NCBI RefSeq assembly: GCF_022682495.2
Contig: NC_071397.1
Coordinates: 14,909,082-14,973,081, forward strand
Origin: Desmodus rotundus
Lineage: Eukaryota; Chordata; Mammalia; Chiroptera; Phyllostomidae
DNA: 64,000 nt
Direction: 5' to 3'
Part shown: one piece after another, positions 1 through 12,374 of the stretch
How the letters are laid out: each line of letters begins with the position of its first letter
How positions within the stretch are numbered: the first letter of the stretch is position 1
Notes under the pieces: model-generated
Seen by the model: the letters and a program-made list of their open reading frames with translations, nothing else
Told to the model about the DNA's origin: nothing
Database searches by the model: none
Program-made: the position numbers and the translations under genes

Positions 1-97
1 GTATTAATGTCATCTATATAGTTACCATAGAATTTATCATCCAGGATAAACCAACTGTTCAGAGTCACCTGGGACGTAGGGTCTGTGTGCTCTAGCG

Positions 98-287
98 CAG
101 TGGTCCCCAACCTTTTTGGCACCAAGGACCAGTTTCGTGGAACACAATTTTTCCACAGACCAGGGCAGTGGGGATTGTTCTGGGATGATTCAAGTACATT
201 ATATTCAAGCTCACCTCCTGCTATACAGCCTGTTCCTAATAGGCCCAGACCGACACCAGTCGGTGGCCCAGAAGTTGGGGACCCCTG
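98..287. mobile_element. Short non-autonomous hAT element with 8-bp target duplication
   Basis: The left end CAGTGGTCCCCAAC and the right end GTTGGGGACCCCTG are near-perfect terminal inverted repeats. The flanks are CTCTAGCG (90-97) and CTCTAGAC (288-295), an 8-bp duplication with two mismatches, typical of hAT. The interior is non-coding. Confidence 0.88.
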
Positions 288-295
288 CTCTAGAC

Positions 296-904
296 CTGCA
301 GACTGACGTAGCCTTATTAAGAGAGATGCAGGGAGTATAAATTGGTACAACTTCTGTAGAGCACTTGAGACACATCTATCAAAAGCACTAAAAATGTTCA
401 TACCATTAACTCAGCAACTTCTGGGTCTTTATCTTAAGGATATGAGATGTATCCAAATATTCATGTAAAAGAATGTTTATTATGGTGTTGTTTATAATAG
501 TAAAAAATCTGAAATTCATGTAAATGACCCAAAATCAAACAATAATGAAATTAGTTAATTATAGTATAACCATCAATGGAATAGTATATAGCATGTAAAT
601 TCATGTTTTGGGGATTATTTAACTTTGTGAAAAAAGACAATAAAATGTCAAGTGATGAAATATTTAATATATATAAACACAACACAGAGAAAATTTTAAA
701 AAGCAAATTAAAATATTTGTAGTAGTAATCTCTTCTCTGGTTACTGGGTTTGTATTCTGATATTTCCAAGTTTTTATAATGAAACTATTTTCTAAAATAC
801 AAAGGTACAGAACAAAATCCATCAGGATGCAGTTCAGAAAGGAGAAGCAACTCTTTGTATTCCAAGTATGAAAAGATTTTTTACAGTATTTATTTATTTA
901 GTTA
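296..904. other. AT-rich intergenic stretch
   Basis: I see no gene or clear repeat here; short AT-rich open frames are not supported. Confidence 0.5.
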
Positions 905-1010
905 GTTAGGTGTATTAATTCTTTTTATTATATTTTCCATTGCCATTTATCCCCCATACCCTCTTTCCACTTCCACCTACCCCCAAAACACAATCACCAC
1001 CCTGATCTAG
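905..1010 (-). mobile_element. L1 3' end fragment
   Basis: The pattern 'ttccattgccatttatcccc' with a C-rich tract is the reverse complement of the G-rich 3' end of bat L1 elements. Confidence 0.55.
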
Positions 1011-1734
1011 GGAATTAGAGGCTTGCACATCTGCTGGAAGGGCTTGGGAGCAACAGCAGGAAATTGTCACCAAAATCTCAGCCTGCATCTCCAAATAGGC
1101 AGCTGCCAAGAGCCCTAGAAATGACAGAGCCTACAGGAAGCCCTGCCAACTCTCAGGATGCCTCAGGGAGGAAAGGGGAAGGAGGAAAACTAAGTGCTTA
1201 GGAAGACACAGCTCCACTCGTGGGAAACAAAGGATTAAGGGAAACGAAGGAAGCGTTTCTCTCAAAGCTGCCCCCTGACCAGCTCCACCACCTCTCTGAC
1301 TGTGGTCCACCCACCATTTACCCACAACTGCAGTGGGGGCAATGCCGTGTAGACAACACAATTTCAAAGGTGATAGTACTTCGGAAGTTTCTACTTGCCT
1401 ACAACTTCCCATTTGGGGCACCAGCATCTTGGGGTTCTCCTGTGGGACTACTGAGGAACTCTGGAAAGATTATGTCCAGCCAGTCCAGCTATCTACTGCA
1501 TAGGAAACAAGATGTAAAGGGTCTTTGTTCTGTTCTCTTTTCTTTTTGCCTCTAGAGATTATAACGATTACAAAGGATTTGTCCAGTACAGCACACTCCA
1601 AAGGATTCTTAAAAGGAAGGAGGAGGCAGAAGAAGAGTCAGAGACAGAGGCAGCGAGCGATGTGACTGGACGAAAAGGTGGAGGGATGCAATGTGGGAAG
1701 GAGTGGACCCGCCAATGCTGGCTTTGAAGGTAGA

Positions 1735-1940
1735 GAGTGAAAGTCTTGAGCCAAGAAATACGGGTGGCCTCTGAACATTGGAAAAGGAGCTTCCCGAAAG
1801 GAACGCATCCTGCCAATTTGTGATGTAGCTCAGTGAGACCCATGTCAGCCTTCTGGTGTCCAGCCTGCAAGCTAATACATTTCTGTTGTTTCAGGCTGCT
1901 CAGTCTGTGGTGGTTACAGCAGCACTAGCAAACAAATGCA
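1735..1940 (+). mobile_element. MLT1-type (ERVL-MaLR) LTR 3' part
   Basis: The block 'cagtgagacccatgtcag' ... 'ctaatacatttctgttgttt' ... 'tggttacagcagca' follows the MLT1 LTR consensus order. It is an old, non-coding retroviral remnant. Confidence 0.7.
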
Positions 1941-3008
1941 GGGCCCTTCTGGCTCCAGGACAGGAGAGGCCCAGAAGAGAGAGCAAGAGCAAGCGCCGGA
2001 CAGGAGATAAAGACACGTATCTTCTCAAGTGAATAGTCAACTGTAGAGGAAGAAGGGTGGAGAGAAGCAAGGCGCTCACAGATACACAGCGATGTTGAGG
2101 AAATCCAAGGACAAGGGACAAATGCTCCATTTCCCAGGACATGTCATGGTGGGTTTCAAACTTCCTGGAGAGAACTCATCAACAGCCCAACAGGTTGTTT
2201 AATGTTCAACCAAGCACAGGAAAGAGTGGAATTAAATTCTGTAGGTGTTAGAAAATAATCTCTCTTCTCCTGGCTGGGGAAAACCTGACACACACATCCC
2301 TGGATGCTTTAGTTAGAGGAAGCTTCAGAAACTGTCGGGAGAGTTTGGATGGGGTGAGGGGGTGCTATGTTCAGAGTCCCCTTATTGGAGGTTTTGGCGG
2401 GAGCTGCGTGCATCCTGAGTGTGATGCAATGAAGGACGAGTCAGGACCAGCAGAGCCTCTGTGGACACAGGACAGGGCGTCCGGAGCTGATCAGTGAAGA
2501 CTCTGTCTTGGAGGCCAATAAAGGCTTAAGGGACACACATAGACCTGAGGTCTCACCTTTTCCTGCTGCCAGGAGGATGAATTTGATTCCCCGCTGCAGG
2601 CACACAATAAGAAAACAGGCACCCTAGTGAGGAGTGGTAGCCTGAGAAGAACTTTGTCTTGATACTTAGTTTATATATAATACTAATTTACATCAGATGG
2701 GATGATTGTCTTTGAATGACAAATTTTGTCTTTTTTCCTTCCATCAGTGGGAACCAGGGCTTTAGATCAAGGTAAAATGAATAGGCATAAAGCATTTTGA
2801 ATGACATATACATTGACACATGCAATGGACTAAAGTGAATATACATTATTTTATTTCATTCTCCATTTCCTTCTCTCTCCCCCCGAGACAGGTGACAATC
2901 TTGGTGAGACTAAGAAAATGCTCCCTTGTACAACTGAATACTTTTCTGTGTCCCCTGGTGTTTTTCCCATACTCCAGGACCTTTATCCCTACTAACAATC
3001 AGAGATAT
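1941..3008. other. Unassigned intergenic sequence
   Basis: It contains no supported gene. An AATAAA at about 2518 in moderately GC-rich sequence may be part of an unrecognised LTR. Confidence 0.35.
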
Positions 3009-3752
3009 CCCTGGCCGATGTGTCTGGTTGCTTGGAGCATCGTCCAGTAACTGCAGGGTTGCAGGTTTGATTCCCAATCAGGGCACATACCTAGGTTGTG
3101 GGTTAAGTCCCTGGTCCGAGAACATATGACCCCCAGTCTGGGTGGGGGAAGGGAGGTAACTGTTGAGAGCTAGGAAAGAGGGCTAGCCAATTTTAAGCAT
3201 TGCTAAGCAGAAAACCTCTTGAAGGTCACCAGAATAGATAGGGGAGAGAAACAACATTGTCGGCCAAAGTAAGGGTAAAGGTAAACAATACGTGATTTGC
3301 AGAGGGCTTATTCTGAGTTACAGCCAATTAGAGGGCCATAAAACTTTGGGTGCCAGACTCATCTCGGGTCTGGACCCTTATCTTTAAACTGAGGGTACAA
3401 ATTAAGTGGGACAGACAGATGGTTCTTATCAACAGGAGACAGACAGATAGTTCCTCCTGACCCCAGAGCTATGCAGAGATAGCCGCAACTCCCACTTTTG
3501 TAACTTGCTTGCTTCTCACCGTATAAAAGAGCTAGCCTGTGAGCGTTCGGTGCGACTCCCCTTTGCAGCCTTAACGGGCACCCTGGGAGTTCGCCCCTGC
3601 GCAGGTAAAAATAAAGTACCATCTAAGTGCACTCCACACGTCTCCATTTGATTTTCTGCTCGCGTTCGGGATACAACAGTAACCACTTGATACTTCTCTT
3701 TTGCATGGATGTCTCTCTCTCTCCCTTCTTCTCTCCCTTCCTCTCTTTCTAA
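3009..3752 (+). mobile_element. VES-like SINE split by a solo LTR
   Basis: The head is at 3009-3160 ('ccctggccgatg', B-box-like 'ggtttgattcc'). The tail with CT repeats and A-run resumes at 3679-3752 after the LTR. Confidence 0.8.
3161..3678 (+). mobile_element. Solo LTR of an endogenous retrovirus, 518 bp
   Basis: It starts TGTTGAGAGC and ends GATACAACA (TG...CA with a short inverted repeat). It is flanked by the 5-bp duplication GTAAC at 3156-3160 and 3679-3683. A TATA box ('tataaaagagc') is at about 3525 and AATAAA at about 3610, placing it in plus orientation. No retroviral coding sequence adjoins it. Confidence 0.9.
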
Positions 3753-5939
3753 AAAAAGCAATGAAAATATATCCTCAGGTGAAGATTTTTCAAGAATATC
3801 ACAGGTAATCACTAGTTCTGTCACTTGCACGTGATGACTCTCTGAGCTCTGAGACTCTACCAGCTGATATCCAAGCAAGGATTTCCTTCTCCCCAGAGTG
3901 CCCTGCGGGTAGCTGGCTGTGATTTCACTGGTTAGTGGGAAGAGCTGCGTGATGTTGTCTCACTCCGTCATCCTACATCACCCGTTCCCTGTCCGAAGTC
4001 ATTCAGATGACCCGTGTCTTTCTGGGGTAGTATTGTTCTCTGTCTCTGTGACCCTGTAGTCTGTCACCACCATGAGATGGACATTTTCACCCTCTTTTGG
4101 AGAGAAAAGTCATTTTGTGCATAGGATTTGCACTGAAAATGGGTTTGGCTTTTCAGGTGTGGTCGTGGCTCTAGGGACTCTGCACTGACCGCCTGCTCTG
4201 GGCTGTCCCGTCAGACTCCAACCCTCTGTGACTCACACTGGGCCCTGGGGTAGGGGGTGGGGGGGGTGGCACAAGGGGCAAAATGAGACCTGTTTCACCA
4301 GAATCTCTAAGAATTCCAAAAATAGTGAGCTTGTCACACAAATGACCATGGAGGGAGTTGGTTCTCTTTGGGCTGGTTGGTGCGGGAACACAGTGCAGGA
4401 CAGAGGGAGAAACAGGAGCAGCTCCCAAACAGAGCCACAGGCAGGCAGTGGCAAGTCACAGGGGTGAGGAGGGCAGAAGACCCACCAACCTGGGTCACAG
4501 GTGCCTTTGGGCATCAGCCTCGAACTGGAATGACAAACAGGGCAAGTTGGTTTTGTTGTTGCTGTTGTGACCTAATTGTTGTCCTAGTGGAAAAACACAT
4601 GTGAAACACTCTGGCCTCCTTTCTGTCTCCTTTCTAAGTACATGACAGGAAAGGAAGACTTTAAATTGTAGCATTAATTTTTTTTCTTAGATCTCTTACA
4701 GATAAAGTGACAAGATGTGAGTGATTTGCCAAGTTCACACAGCTACTAATATCTTAGAGACAGATTTCGAAGCTAAATCAATCAGATTCTAAAACCTCAT
4801 GCCTTTCCCTCTATCACGTGGACTTCAGCAGTGGTGGCTGGGCTAGGAGAGTGCAGTGGGGGTGACTTTCTTCTCAGTGAATTTAACGGTTTGGAGCCCT
4901 GTATGACTTGGAGCTTCTCCCAGTTTTTGTGGTTTATTACCTGGTACAGAAAAGAAGCTGAGCTTTGACTGCCATCTAGTGGTCATTTTCTTTATGGACG
5001 CTAAGTAGAGTTTTTACCAGGTCTTTGCTGAAAATACAAGGAAATCACTTTTTTGCAAATAGATGTACACTAAGAAACAAAGAATGTTCCTTAAAATCTT
5101 AATTTATGTATCACCATGACACACAGAGAAATATAAATAAACCATTAGATTACTGAAAAGGGACTTTGTAAATTATTTATTCTAACTCCCTTACCAATGA
5201 AAAACTTCTATACTCAGAGATAATACAAGGTTACAAATTGGTAATAAAGGATTACAAAGAAGAACTAAGACTAGAAGAATATCCCAATTCAGGTTCCTTC
5301 TTTCCTCTACATTATCTATGTAGGAATAATATATAATCAAAAGTAGAGGCTTCAAAACCAGAGTGTCTGGGGTTAGCTCTACCCTTCGTTAAATTAGGAG
5401 CCTGGGCCAATTGCTTACTTTCCGAGCCTGTTTCCCCATAGTACCAGTCATGTAGAAGGAGTCACAGAGAATTATTGAGATAATTAGGTAGACACATAGA
5501 TTCATAGATGATAGATACAGTTGTTAAACTTAGAGATTACTTGCAACAGTGTTTAGTACATGGTAAGCATAATACAAATATTAGCTATTGGCATTTAACA
5601 CGATGCCTATTTTTTGAGTAAAGATAAATTTATCATAAACCTTATGGTAATTGCAGTCACTACTGAAAGCCAAGTGTAATAAATGTGCTCCAGGCCTTTT
5701 AAGAGGCTAGTGCTGAGCCTCCGGAAGCATGGCTATTTCATAACAATTGACGTGATAGTGGTTAGCCCACATGTCAACTTAAATCTTTGAGTGAAGAAGA
5801 AAAACCAGGCAGGAGGAGAAGGTAAAGGCAAAGGATGAAGAAGAGGGGGCGCATCATCTCTTTTATTCACTGACTGATTCATCTACTTCACATTTACTGA
5901 TTGTCTACATTATCCTAGAAACCAGACTAGATTATTTTA
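3753..5939. other. Intergenic region with weak MIR-like traces
   Basis: No gene is supported. Segments near 4700-4800 and 5370-5600 look MIR-like. A CTCF-type core lies at 4970-4982. Overlapping open frames at 4170-4600 on both strands follow GC content, not coding. Confidence 0.4.
4970..4982 (-). promoter_or_regulatory. Perfect CTCF core motif match
   Basis: The minus strand reads CCACTAGATGGCA, which fits CCASYAGRKGGCR at all 13 positions. Occupancy cannot be judged from sequence. Confidence 0.4.
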
Positions 5940-6131
5940 GGGCAGCAGTTCTTAAAGCATGATCTACTAGGTCAAAACTTCTTTCATAATAATACTAAGA
6001 TGTTTGTTACTATTTTCACTATTGACATTTGCACTGGTCGGTAAATGCAATAGTGGGTAGAGCTGTTGGTGTGTCCCCAGAAATCAAACCATTTTGCTCA
6101 GACTTCCACAGCACGAGGAGCAAACAACTTT
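5940..6131 (+). mobile_element. hAT-Charlie-family relic, 5' end piece
   Basis: The stretch 'cataataatactaagatgtt' ... 'ttgacatttgcactgg' ... 'aatagtgggtagagctg' matches the 5' part of the old hAT-Charlie transposon whose longer copy lies at 43.19-44.13 kb. Confidence 0.55.
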
Positions 6132-6134
6132 GGT

Positions 6135-7345
6135 CACAAGGAAATCTACAAATTATAAAATGCCATCAAGGAATTTCAACAGAGTCAAAATAAAAAAATT
6201 AATTACCATCAACTTAAAATGGCAGCTTGGCAGATTGTTCATCAATAGAAACTGGCAGAAATAAGTCACAGGCATCAAGAAAAAAGGAAGTGAGTGAGAA
6301 AAAAGATTTGAAGAACCAGAAACTCTCTTACAGCAAAGTGGTTCAGGAATCTGAGTAACCAAAAGCTCTAACATCCATGATACACAGAAAACCATTTTAA
6401 GGCCTATAAACTGAAAAAGAAGAGTCTACCAAGAAGAATGAAGAACTTGAGGTTAGAATTAAACACATCAATATAAGATTATCTTCTGCATAAAATGATA
6501 GAGAAGTTTTAAGGATGAAACAAAGCCAGATAAATGAAGAAAAGAAAGAAGGATGTGGAGAACAGGAACTGAAGCAAAGTGACCCTGTGGCCGAAGAAGA
6601 CAGGTTCTTTCCGCAGAGGACATCCGAGGAAGAAGGTTCAGAGAGTGGAAGCGCTGTCTGATGCCGAGAAGGGAAGAAGGGTATGGAGTAGTTCACCAGG
6701 AAAATAATCTTAACTCTACCTGAGACTTAAAGAATGAGTTCCAGTTTTAGAAAAATAAAATTTATTGTTAAGTCAAGAAAAGGAAGAACTTCAACTATCG
6801 CTTTTAAAATCGAACGGTGAACATAAAGGAATTAAAAATACAACCACAGGAGACAGGAATTCAGATCAGAAGTAAATCATTTAAGAGGTGACTTGGAAGT
6901 CAAGGACCAAAAACTCAATCAGAAAGTAACTGAGTTAGGAGAGTTGGCCCAACAGAAACAAGAATCTTCAAAGCACATGGTTTGGGTGAAAGGTCAGCTA
7001 CCAAACAAGACAATGAAGGAGATAGCATCATCAGCAAACCAAAACAAGCTCCAGAATCTAGAGGATGAAAAAAGAGAGTTCCTCAACTTGAAGGGGATAA
7101 AATGTAAATCACTGAGGAGTTAGGGGTGCAGAATGAAAGGTTAATTCACAGAGAATTGACTATTAATGATTTGTATTTAACCAAGAAGAAACTTGAGGAT
7201 AAAACAGAAGATTTAGTAGATCATCTAAATTGGTCACAAAAATATAATTTTAACATTCAAAAAGAGAACTTTGAGCTGAAGGAACACAGTAAACAAAATG
7301 AAAAGGAGTTTCTAGGGTCAAAAATTTTGGGAAGGAAGTAGAAGA
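6135..7345 (+). pseudogene. TRIP11: TRIP11 (GMAP-210) pseudogene fragment A, internal coiled-coil region
   Basis: Broken frames resemble the Golgi coiled-coil golgin GMAP-210 (human residues roughly 165-620, from recall). Clear stretches include LNQKVTELGELAQQKQESSK then HMVWVKGQLPNK at 6899-7030, and [20 protein letters not shown] then HLNWSQK and [19 protein letters not shown] at 7150-7310. Stops and frameshifts interrupt it many times and no introns are seen, so it is a decayed retrocopy or a piece of one. It starts directly after a hAT-Charlie relic. It lacks the N-terminus, which occurs separately at 13.5 and 17.85 kb. No function is expected. Confidence 0.85.
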
Positions 7346-8079
7346 AATTCTGCTCAGCAGGGGGCAACTTTCAATGCAAAAATACTCTTAATTTTAATTA
7401 GTTTTAAAAGCCCCATTTAACTAGTAGCTAAAAAGCATTCAACACCATCTTGTATAAAAATGGCTTTCAGCTTGTGCTTTCCTTGCTCTGGGAATAGGTG
7501 AGCAAATACAAAGCTAAAACTATGAAGGAAGGGAGGACATTCTTATTCTAAAAAAAAGAGCAAAACTTTCAAGGAAAAAATTGCACTGCATTTGCAAAAA
7601 TCAGAAATTGGAGACTGGCATCTTTAGAAATAGACAAAGAGGTTATAAAACAATTAGCTCAGCAAACACTTATAGGTTTGTTTAATTCAACTGTTTGATA
7701 AAATAAACTCTTCTGGTTTGTTTAATCCCTAGCACACTCTCTCAAAAAGAGAGTACATGAATAATCAAAATTCATTTGACATGTTAACAAATGGGTTTCA
7801 TCTGAAAAGTTAGACTAATTTTTCAGGTCAGTGTATTTCATTTTGTCAGCAGATTTAAACTTAGTCAATTGTCTTAACTCAAAATTACATAGAATTAAAG
7901 TATACAAATTATTTTCAAGATCCCTTTTAACACACATACAGAGAGAGAGTTTGTTCTTAGAAAATAACGACAGAGATTAATGCACGTGAACACTCAATTT
8001 GTATATACATCTAAAAATTTTATATAGCACATATATTTGATTTTTGGCTAACAAAATAAATATGCTCCAACCATATGTT

Positions 8080-8310
8080 CCCTGGCCAGTGGCTCAGTTG
8101 GTTAGAGCATCATGTGTTGCCCATAGAACAAGAGGTTGCAGGTTCGATTCCTGGTCAGGGCACATAGCTGGGTGTCCGGGTCCATCCAGGTTCTGGGTGT
8201 GTATTACAGGCAACCAACTGATGTTTTTCTTTCTCTCTTTCCCTTTTTTAAAATCTTTCTCCCTTCCTCTCTCTCATGGAAAAAATTAAATAAAATAAAA
8301 AATATAAAGA
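8080..8310 (+). mobile_element. VES-like SINE
   Basis: The tRNA-derived head 'ccctggccagtggctcag' is followed by a B box 'ggttcgattcc' at about 8143, then a CT-rich and A-rich tail. It lies just left of CD2AP-like exon e. Confidence 0.9.
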
Positions 8311-8407
8311 ATTATTAAAATAAATGGTTTAACTAAGACCGAATTTTACCATTTCAGAACTTAAAAATGTGAAAAACAGCAAACTGAATAAAGTTTTTCT
8401 TACATAC

Positions 8408-8447
8408 CTGGACCCTTATCAGGAGGTGGTGGTTGTTTTGGTTCCTA
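8408..8447 (-). pseudogene. CD2AP: CD2AP-like exon e, shortened proline-rich exon
   Basis: The 40 bp between TATTTTAG and GTATGT encode EPKQPPPPDKGP in one frame, resembling the proline-rich PKPKKPPPPAKAP that follows the third SH3 domain. The phase inherited from exon d would read it out of frame, so bases have been lost. No later CD2AP exon was found in 1-8.4 kb. Confidence 0.6.
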
Positions 8448-9757
8448 CTAAAATAATAATGATGAAAACAGTTAAACAACTTACATATTGAATATCGTTA
8501 AAATAAATTCTGAGCTTAATAACTAAAGTTTCATGAACATCTCATTTCTTCCCTGAAAATAATTATAAAATTACATCCTGACAACTCCACAAAAGGTCAC
8601 TGACAAAAATGTATTCTATTTTAACAAATACCTCCTCGATCAAAATTCAAATATTTCAAAAATTATCAGAGCTAGATTAATCTACAAATCTTAATGATTA
8701 ACAAAAATGTTCTGTTTTACATCCCATAGTTTAAAATTCTTACACACCATTTAACTGTCTTTAAATGCTGAGTTGGGTGAGGAGGGCGGGGTAGCCGGGA
8801 AAGGGAGAGAGACTTTAATTTTTGTTTGTTTGTTTTTTAAAGAGTAACTAATAAATATGTGTAGCTTTCATTCTAAACCCTTCAGAACTCTCAAAGTTCT
8901 GAAAGGCAAAGTTTTCTGTTTTCTCAATTTATTCAAATCCTCTTAGATTTTTAAGCATTCATTTATTTTTAAGACTTTATTTAATGCCTTAAAAAAGTTG
9001 AGACACATTTCTAAGTATGTGAGTTTCCCAAATTAAAATAATTGATAATCAATACTGTATGAACACCTGATAAAAAACAAAACAGAATGTGTTCAATCAG
9101 TAAGTATAAAAATAAAGTACACTGCAGACTGAATCAACAGTGAATCAAATCCAGCAAAGGAAGGGCCTAAGCCTCCCAAGAGTAAGCTCCAGTAAGTTCC
9201 TGACCGAAATGAAAGACCGAAAAGATTACAGATTTCTGTGTTGGTCTAAATCCAATACGGTAGATTGTCTTGCTGTGCGTCTGCTCTCTAACTCCCCTTC
9301 CCCCCACATATTTTTAAACCCAGTTAGATCCATCACTCACTTTATTCACCAGGAGAAGTAAATAGATATATTTACTTCTGCTTCTCACTCTCCACAAAAT
9401 GCACTGACAGAATAATAGCAAATCAGCATTGCCTTACTTTCGACAAAATTAAATAAAAATATTTCTTCCAAGCAAGTGCTAAGTTGTCTAACTAGTATGG
9501 TCATCTTTTAATCATATAAAGTAGTGACTCCCCAATATAATATCAGTGGGGAAAGATAACTGGAAATAAAATACAGAATTAAAATATTGGGTTTGTTTTA
9601 TAATATTTTAAGCAAGTTTCCAGAAGATATTAATCTAAAACCCTCATGAAATCACTCAGTAACAATAGAAAAATCCTCTTTTAAAAGAAATATTGGCAAA
9701 GAGTTGTTTAAACTATTCACATCATTGAAAAATAAAAGCTCACTGGAAAGTCCTTAC

Positions 9758-9848
9758 CCAGTTCATTTTTCTGAACAGCAAAATTGTCTGGAAATACTCC
9801 TTCTTTACCATTAAGTTCACCCTTCTACCAGCCAGCTTCTCTGGTCTC
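9758..9848 (-). pseudogene. CD2AP: CD2AP-like exon d with in-frame TAG
   Basis: The 91-bp exon encodes ETREAGW, then TAG at 9827-9825, then [18 protein letters not shown]. The stop replaces the second Trp of the conserved SH3 WW pair. Phase from exons b and c is correct, so the stop is truly in frame. Splice sites are intact (CATTTTAG|GAG; G|GTAAGG). This marks the segment as a broken copy unless it is a base-call error. Confidence 0.85.
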
Positions 9849-10009
9849 CTAAAATGCAAAATGAAGAATAAGTAAGATAATAGAGGTTACGTTTAAATAA
9901 GGGAAAAAATGCAAAACAGGAAATAACTGGATTCCATTATCTTTACAAGGGAAAAAACAATGACCTAAACAGATCTTGAGGTCCTCTTAAAAGAAAATAT
10001 TTCTAATGG

Positions 10010-10232
10010 TCCTGGCTGGATTGCTCAGTTGGTTAGAGTGTTGTCCCCATATGCCAAGGTCATGGGTTCAGTCTCTGATCAGAGCACATACAAGAAGCAA
10101 GCAACAAATGCATGAATAAGTGGAACAACAAGTTGCTGTCTGTCTGTCTGTCTGTCTCTCTTTCTCTCTCCCCCCCTCCCCCACTTCCTCTCTCTCTCCT
10201 TCTAAACTCAATAAATAAAAAACAAAAAATAA
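10010..10232 (+). mobile_element. VES-like SINE
   Basis: The head 'cctggctggattgctcag' is followed by (TCTG)n and CT-rich tail and A-rich end. Confidence 0.88.
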
Positions 10233-10602
10233 AATAGTCCTCATATATTACTCCTAGCAGTAGTTATAAAATTCAGTTTAACATCATTAAATAAGTCAAA
10301 TACTTTAAATTTTAATTTATAAAAAAACTCAGAGAGAGAAGAGAAAGGAAAAAAACAAAAAAGAAGTGAGAGAAGAGGGTGAAGAGACAATGTGAATTTC
10401 CAAACCATATCCTACTTAACATTCTTCCCAATATTTTATATACTAAATATTAATCACATTATTCACTGTTTATAAATTAACAGGATCTTGTTCAATTCTT
10501 TCCAAATGCCATCCTTCTATAAGAAATCAGTCCAAACTGTGTGAATATTAAAAATTACATACATTGAACCATCTCATCATTAATTTAAAACAATGGGAAG
10601 AA

Positions 10603-10775
10603 CCCTGGCCAGGTGGCGCAGTTGGTTGGAGTGTTGTCCTGTACACCTAAGGATGAAGGTTCAATTCCCAGTTAGGGCACATATGGGAGGCAATCGATTG
10701 ATGTTTCTCTCTTTTTCTCTCCCCTCCTCTCTTTCTAAAATCAATAAGCATACCCTTGCTTAAGGAGAAAAAAAT
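10603..10775 (+). mobile_element. VES-like SINE
   Basis: The head 'ccctggccaggtggcgcag' has a B-box-like 'ggttcaattcc' and a CT tail. Confidence 0.88.
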
Positions 10776-11407
10776 GGGAAGAAATTTAAAAAATTATTCA
10801 ACAGGATTCCAGCAAAGACTAAATATTAATAATGTTGTTCTATTACAAAAAGTAATCATAGGATTCTTCCTATACCCTATATTTCTGGGTTTTCTTTTTC
10901 TTTTACCTTAATTCATTCTAAGTTATACAGCTACCTCATTCTTTTAAGTGCCTACATAATTTTTCACAGTATAAAGATTCATGACCATTACATGTTGAGG
11001 AACATTTAAATTGTTTTTTTCTTATTTCTATTTGTCATTTTATGTTATAAAATACAGCAAACATTAAATGGGGGAAATGAAAGGAGGAAGAAAAGAAAGT
11101 AAGAAGAGACACATGGAAGGGGGTTAGGGTTAGAGAAAAACCACAACATGATGGTAAAATTGTAAGAATAATCCCCAGCCAGGTATCAATTATAACAAAG
11201 ACCAATAATAAATGTTAAAAAACAAACAAACAAACAGAAAAACAACCTCTCAGCACTCACCATGTGCCAGGCAGGTTCTCAGAACACAGAATTGAACCAA
11301 TGTCCCAGCTCCTCCAGAGCTCACATGCTACAGGAAATGAGAGTATATTAAGAATTATTTCTATGAATAACTTACATGATTCAGTGAAAAGCTGAGAAAG
11401 ATCTTAC

Positions 11408-11502
11408 CTTACTTATCAAATGGATTATCTCTCCTTCTTTAAAAGTAAGTTCATCTTCATTAGCACCTTCATAGGCAAATAATGTTCTACAATATTCCTT
11501 AG
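11408..11502 (-). pseudogene. CD2AP: CD2AP-like exon c, first half of third SH3 domain
   Basis: The 95-bp exon encodes [20 protein letters not shown] then [12 protein letters not shown], with a good acceptor (TATTTTAG) and donor (AAG|GTAAGA). Only a residue or so differs from the human SH3 sequence as recalled. Confidence 0.87.
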
Positions 11503-11821
11503 CTAAAATAAAGAATATAAATAATGTAGTTTATATAAACTGATTCTTTCAACACACACCTGTTAAGTATTTTGTGCAAAGAAATGTACACAAGAAGCTA
11601 TTAAAATGAATTTAATAATTTCAGCCAATACTACATGTTAAGCTAAGTAACAATTTTATCCATCATTCATTCACCTATGCTCCAGACACAGCTGTAACTG
11701 TGGGGTGGAGCCTCGTGGGGCTTATATCTAGCAGGGTTTAACACTCTGATCAATGTCTTCAACAAGTCTAATAATACATTTGAATATGTTTCATTCCTAG
11801 TACAAGATTTTATTAAAACAC

Positions 11822-11900
11822 CTTTAATTTTACTTCTAGTGTCTGTTTTTGTTATCTCCACACTCTGAGCTCTGGATCCTAGTGACTGAATGATTAAGGG
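11822..11900 (-). pseudogene. CD2AP: CD2AP-like exon b
   Basis: The 79-bp exon encodes PLIIQSLG then SVEITKTDTRSKIK. The boundaries are TTCGAG|CCC (a poor pyrimidine tract) and AAAG|GTGTTT. Phase joins correctly to exon a and exon c. Confidence 0.8.
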
Positions 11901-11929
11901 CTCGAATAGAGAATCATGAGATAAACTAT

Positions 11930-12094
11930 TTTATTTTTTAGTCCTCATCTGAGGATGTTATTTGTTGATTGATGAGAGAGACAGAGAGGGACTATCAATC
12001 CATTGCCTCCTGTAAGCACCCCAACGGGGGATCAAATCTGCAACCTTTTGCTGTACAGGATGATGTTCCAACCAACTGAACCACCCAACCAGGG
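11930..12094 (-). mobile_element. VES-like SINE (reverse)
   Basis: The tail 'agtcctcatctgaggatg' is at left. The reverse of the tRNA-like head ends '...accacccaaccaggg' at 12094. Confidence 0.85.
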
Positions 12095-12374
12095 AGATCA
12101 ACTATTTTAAGTTAAAATAAAAATAAACAAAAATTCCATTTACAGTTATCCAGCTTTCCCTAGTGATACTTAGAACTAGATTAGTCATGTGACTGAAAAC
12201 TCTGCCAGGAAAAAGAGAAAGATCTTAAAAGCTACTTAAAGGATAGCTCAAGACTTCTAACTTTTAAAACTCTCTCATTTAAGAATAAGAAAAATTCTGA
12301 TACCCATAACACAGTACTCTCATTTTAGAACCTTTAAAATAAAGAGTGATAGCATTTGAAAATTTACCGTGGAC

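Noticed and set aside
4171..4604. Cluster of overlapping short frames on both strands
   Set aside because: They shadow each other in GC-rich sequence and have no domain or splice support.
8080..8170. Possible tRNA gene (B box ggttcgattcc)
   Set aside because: It is the tRNA-derived head of a VES-like SINE with CT and A-rich tail; the cloverleaf is not intact.
11120..11136. Telomere-like gggttagggtta
   Set aside because: Only two units occur, which is consistent with chance.
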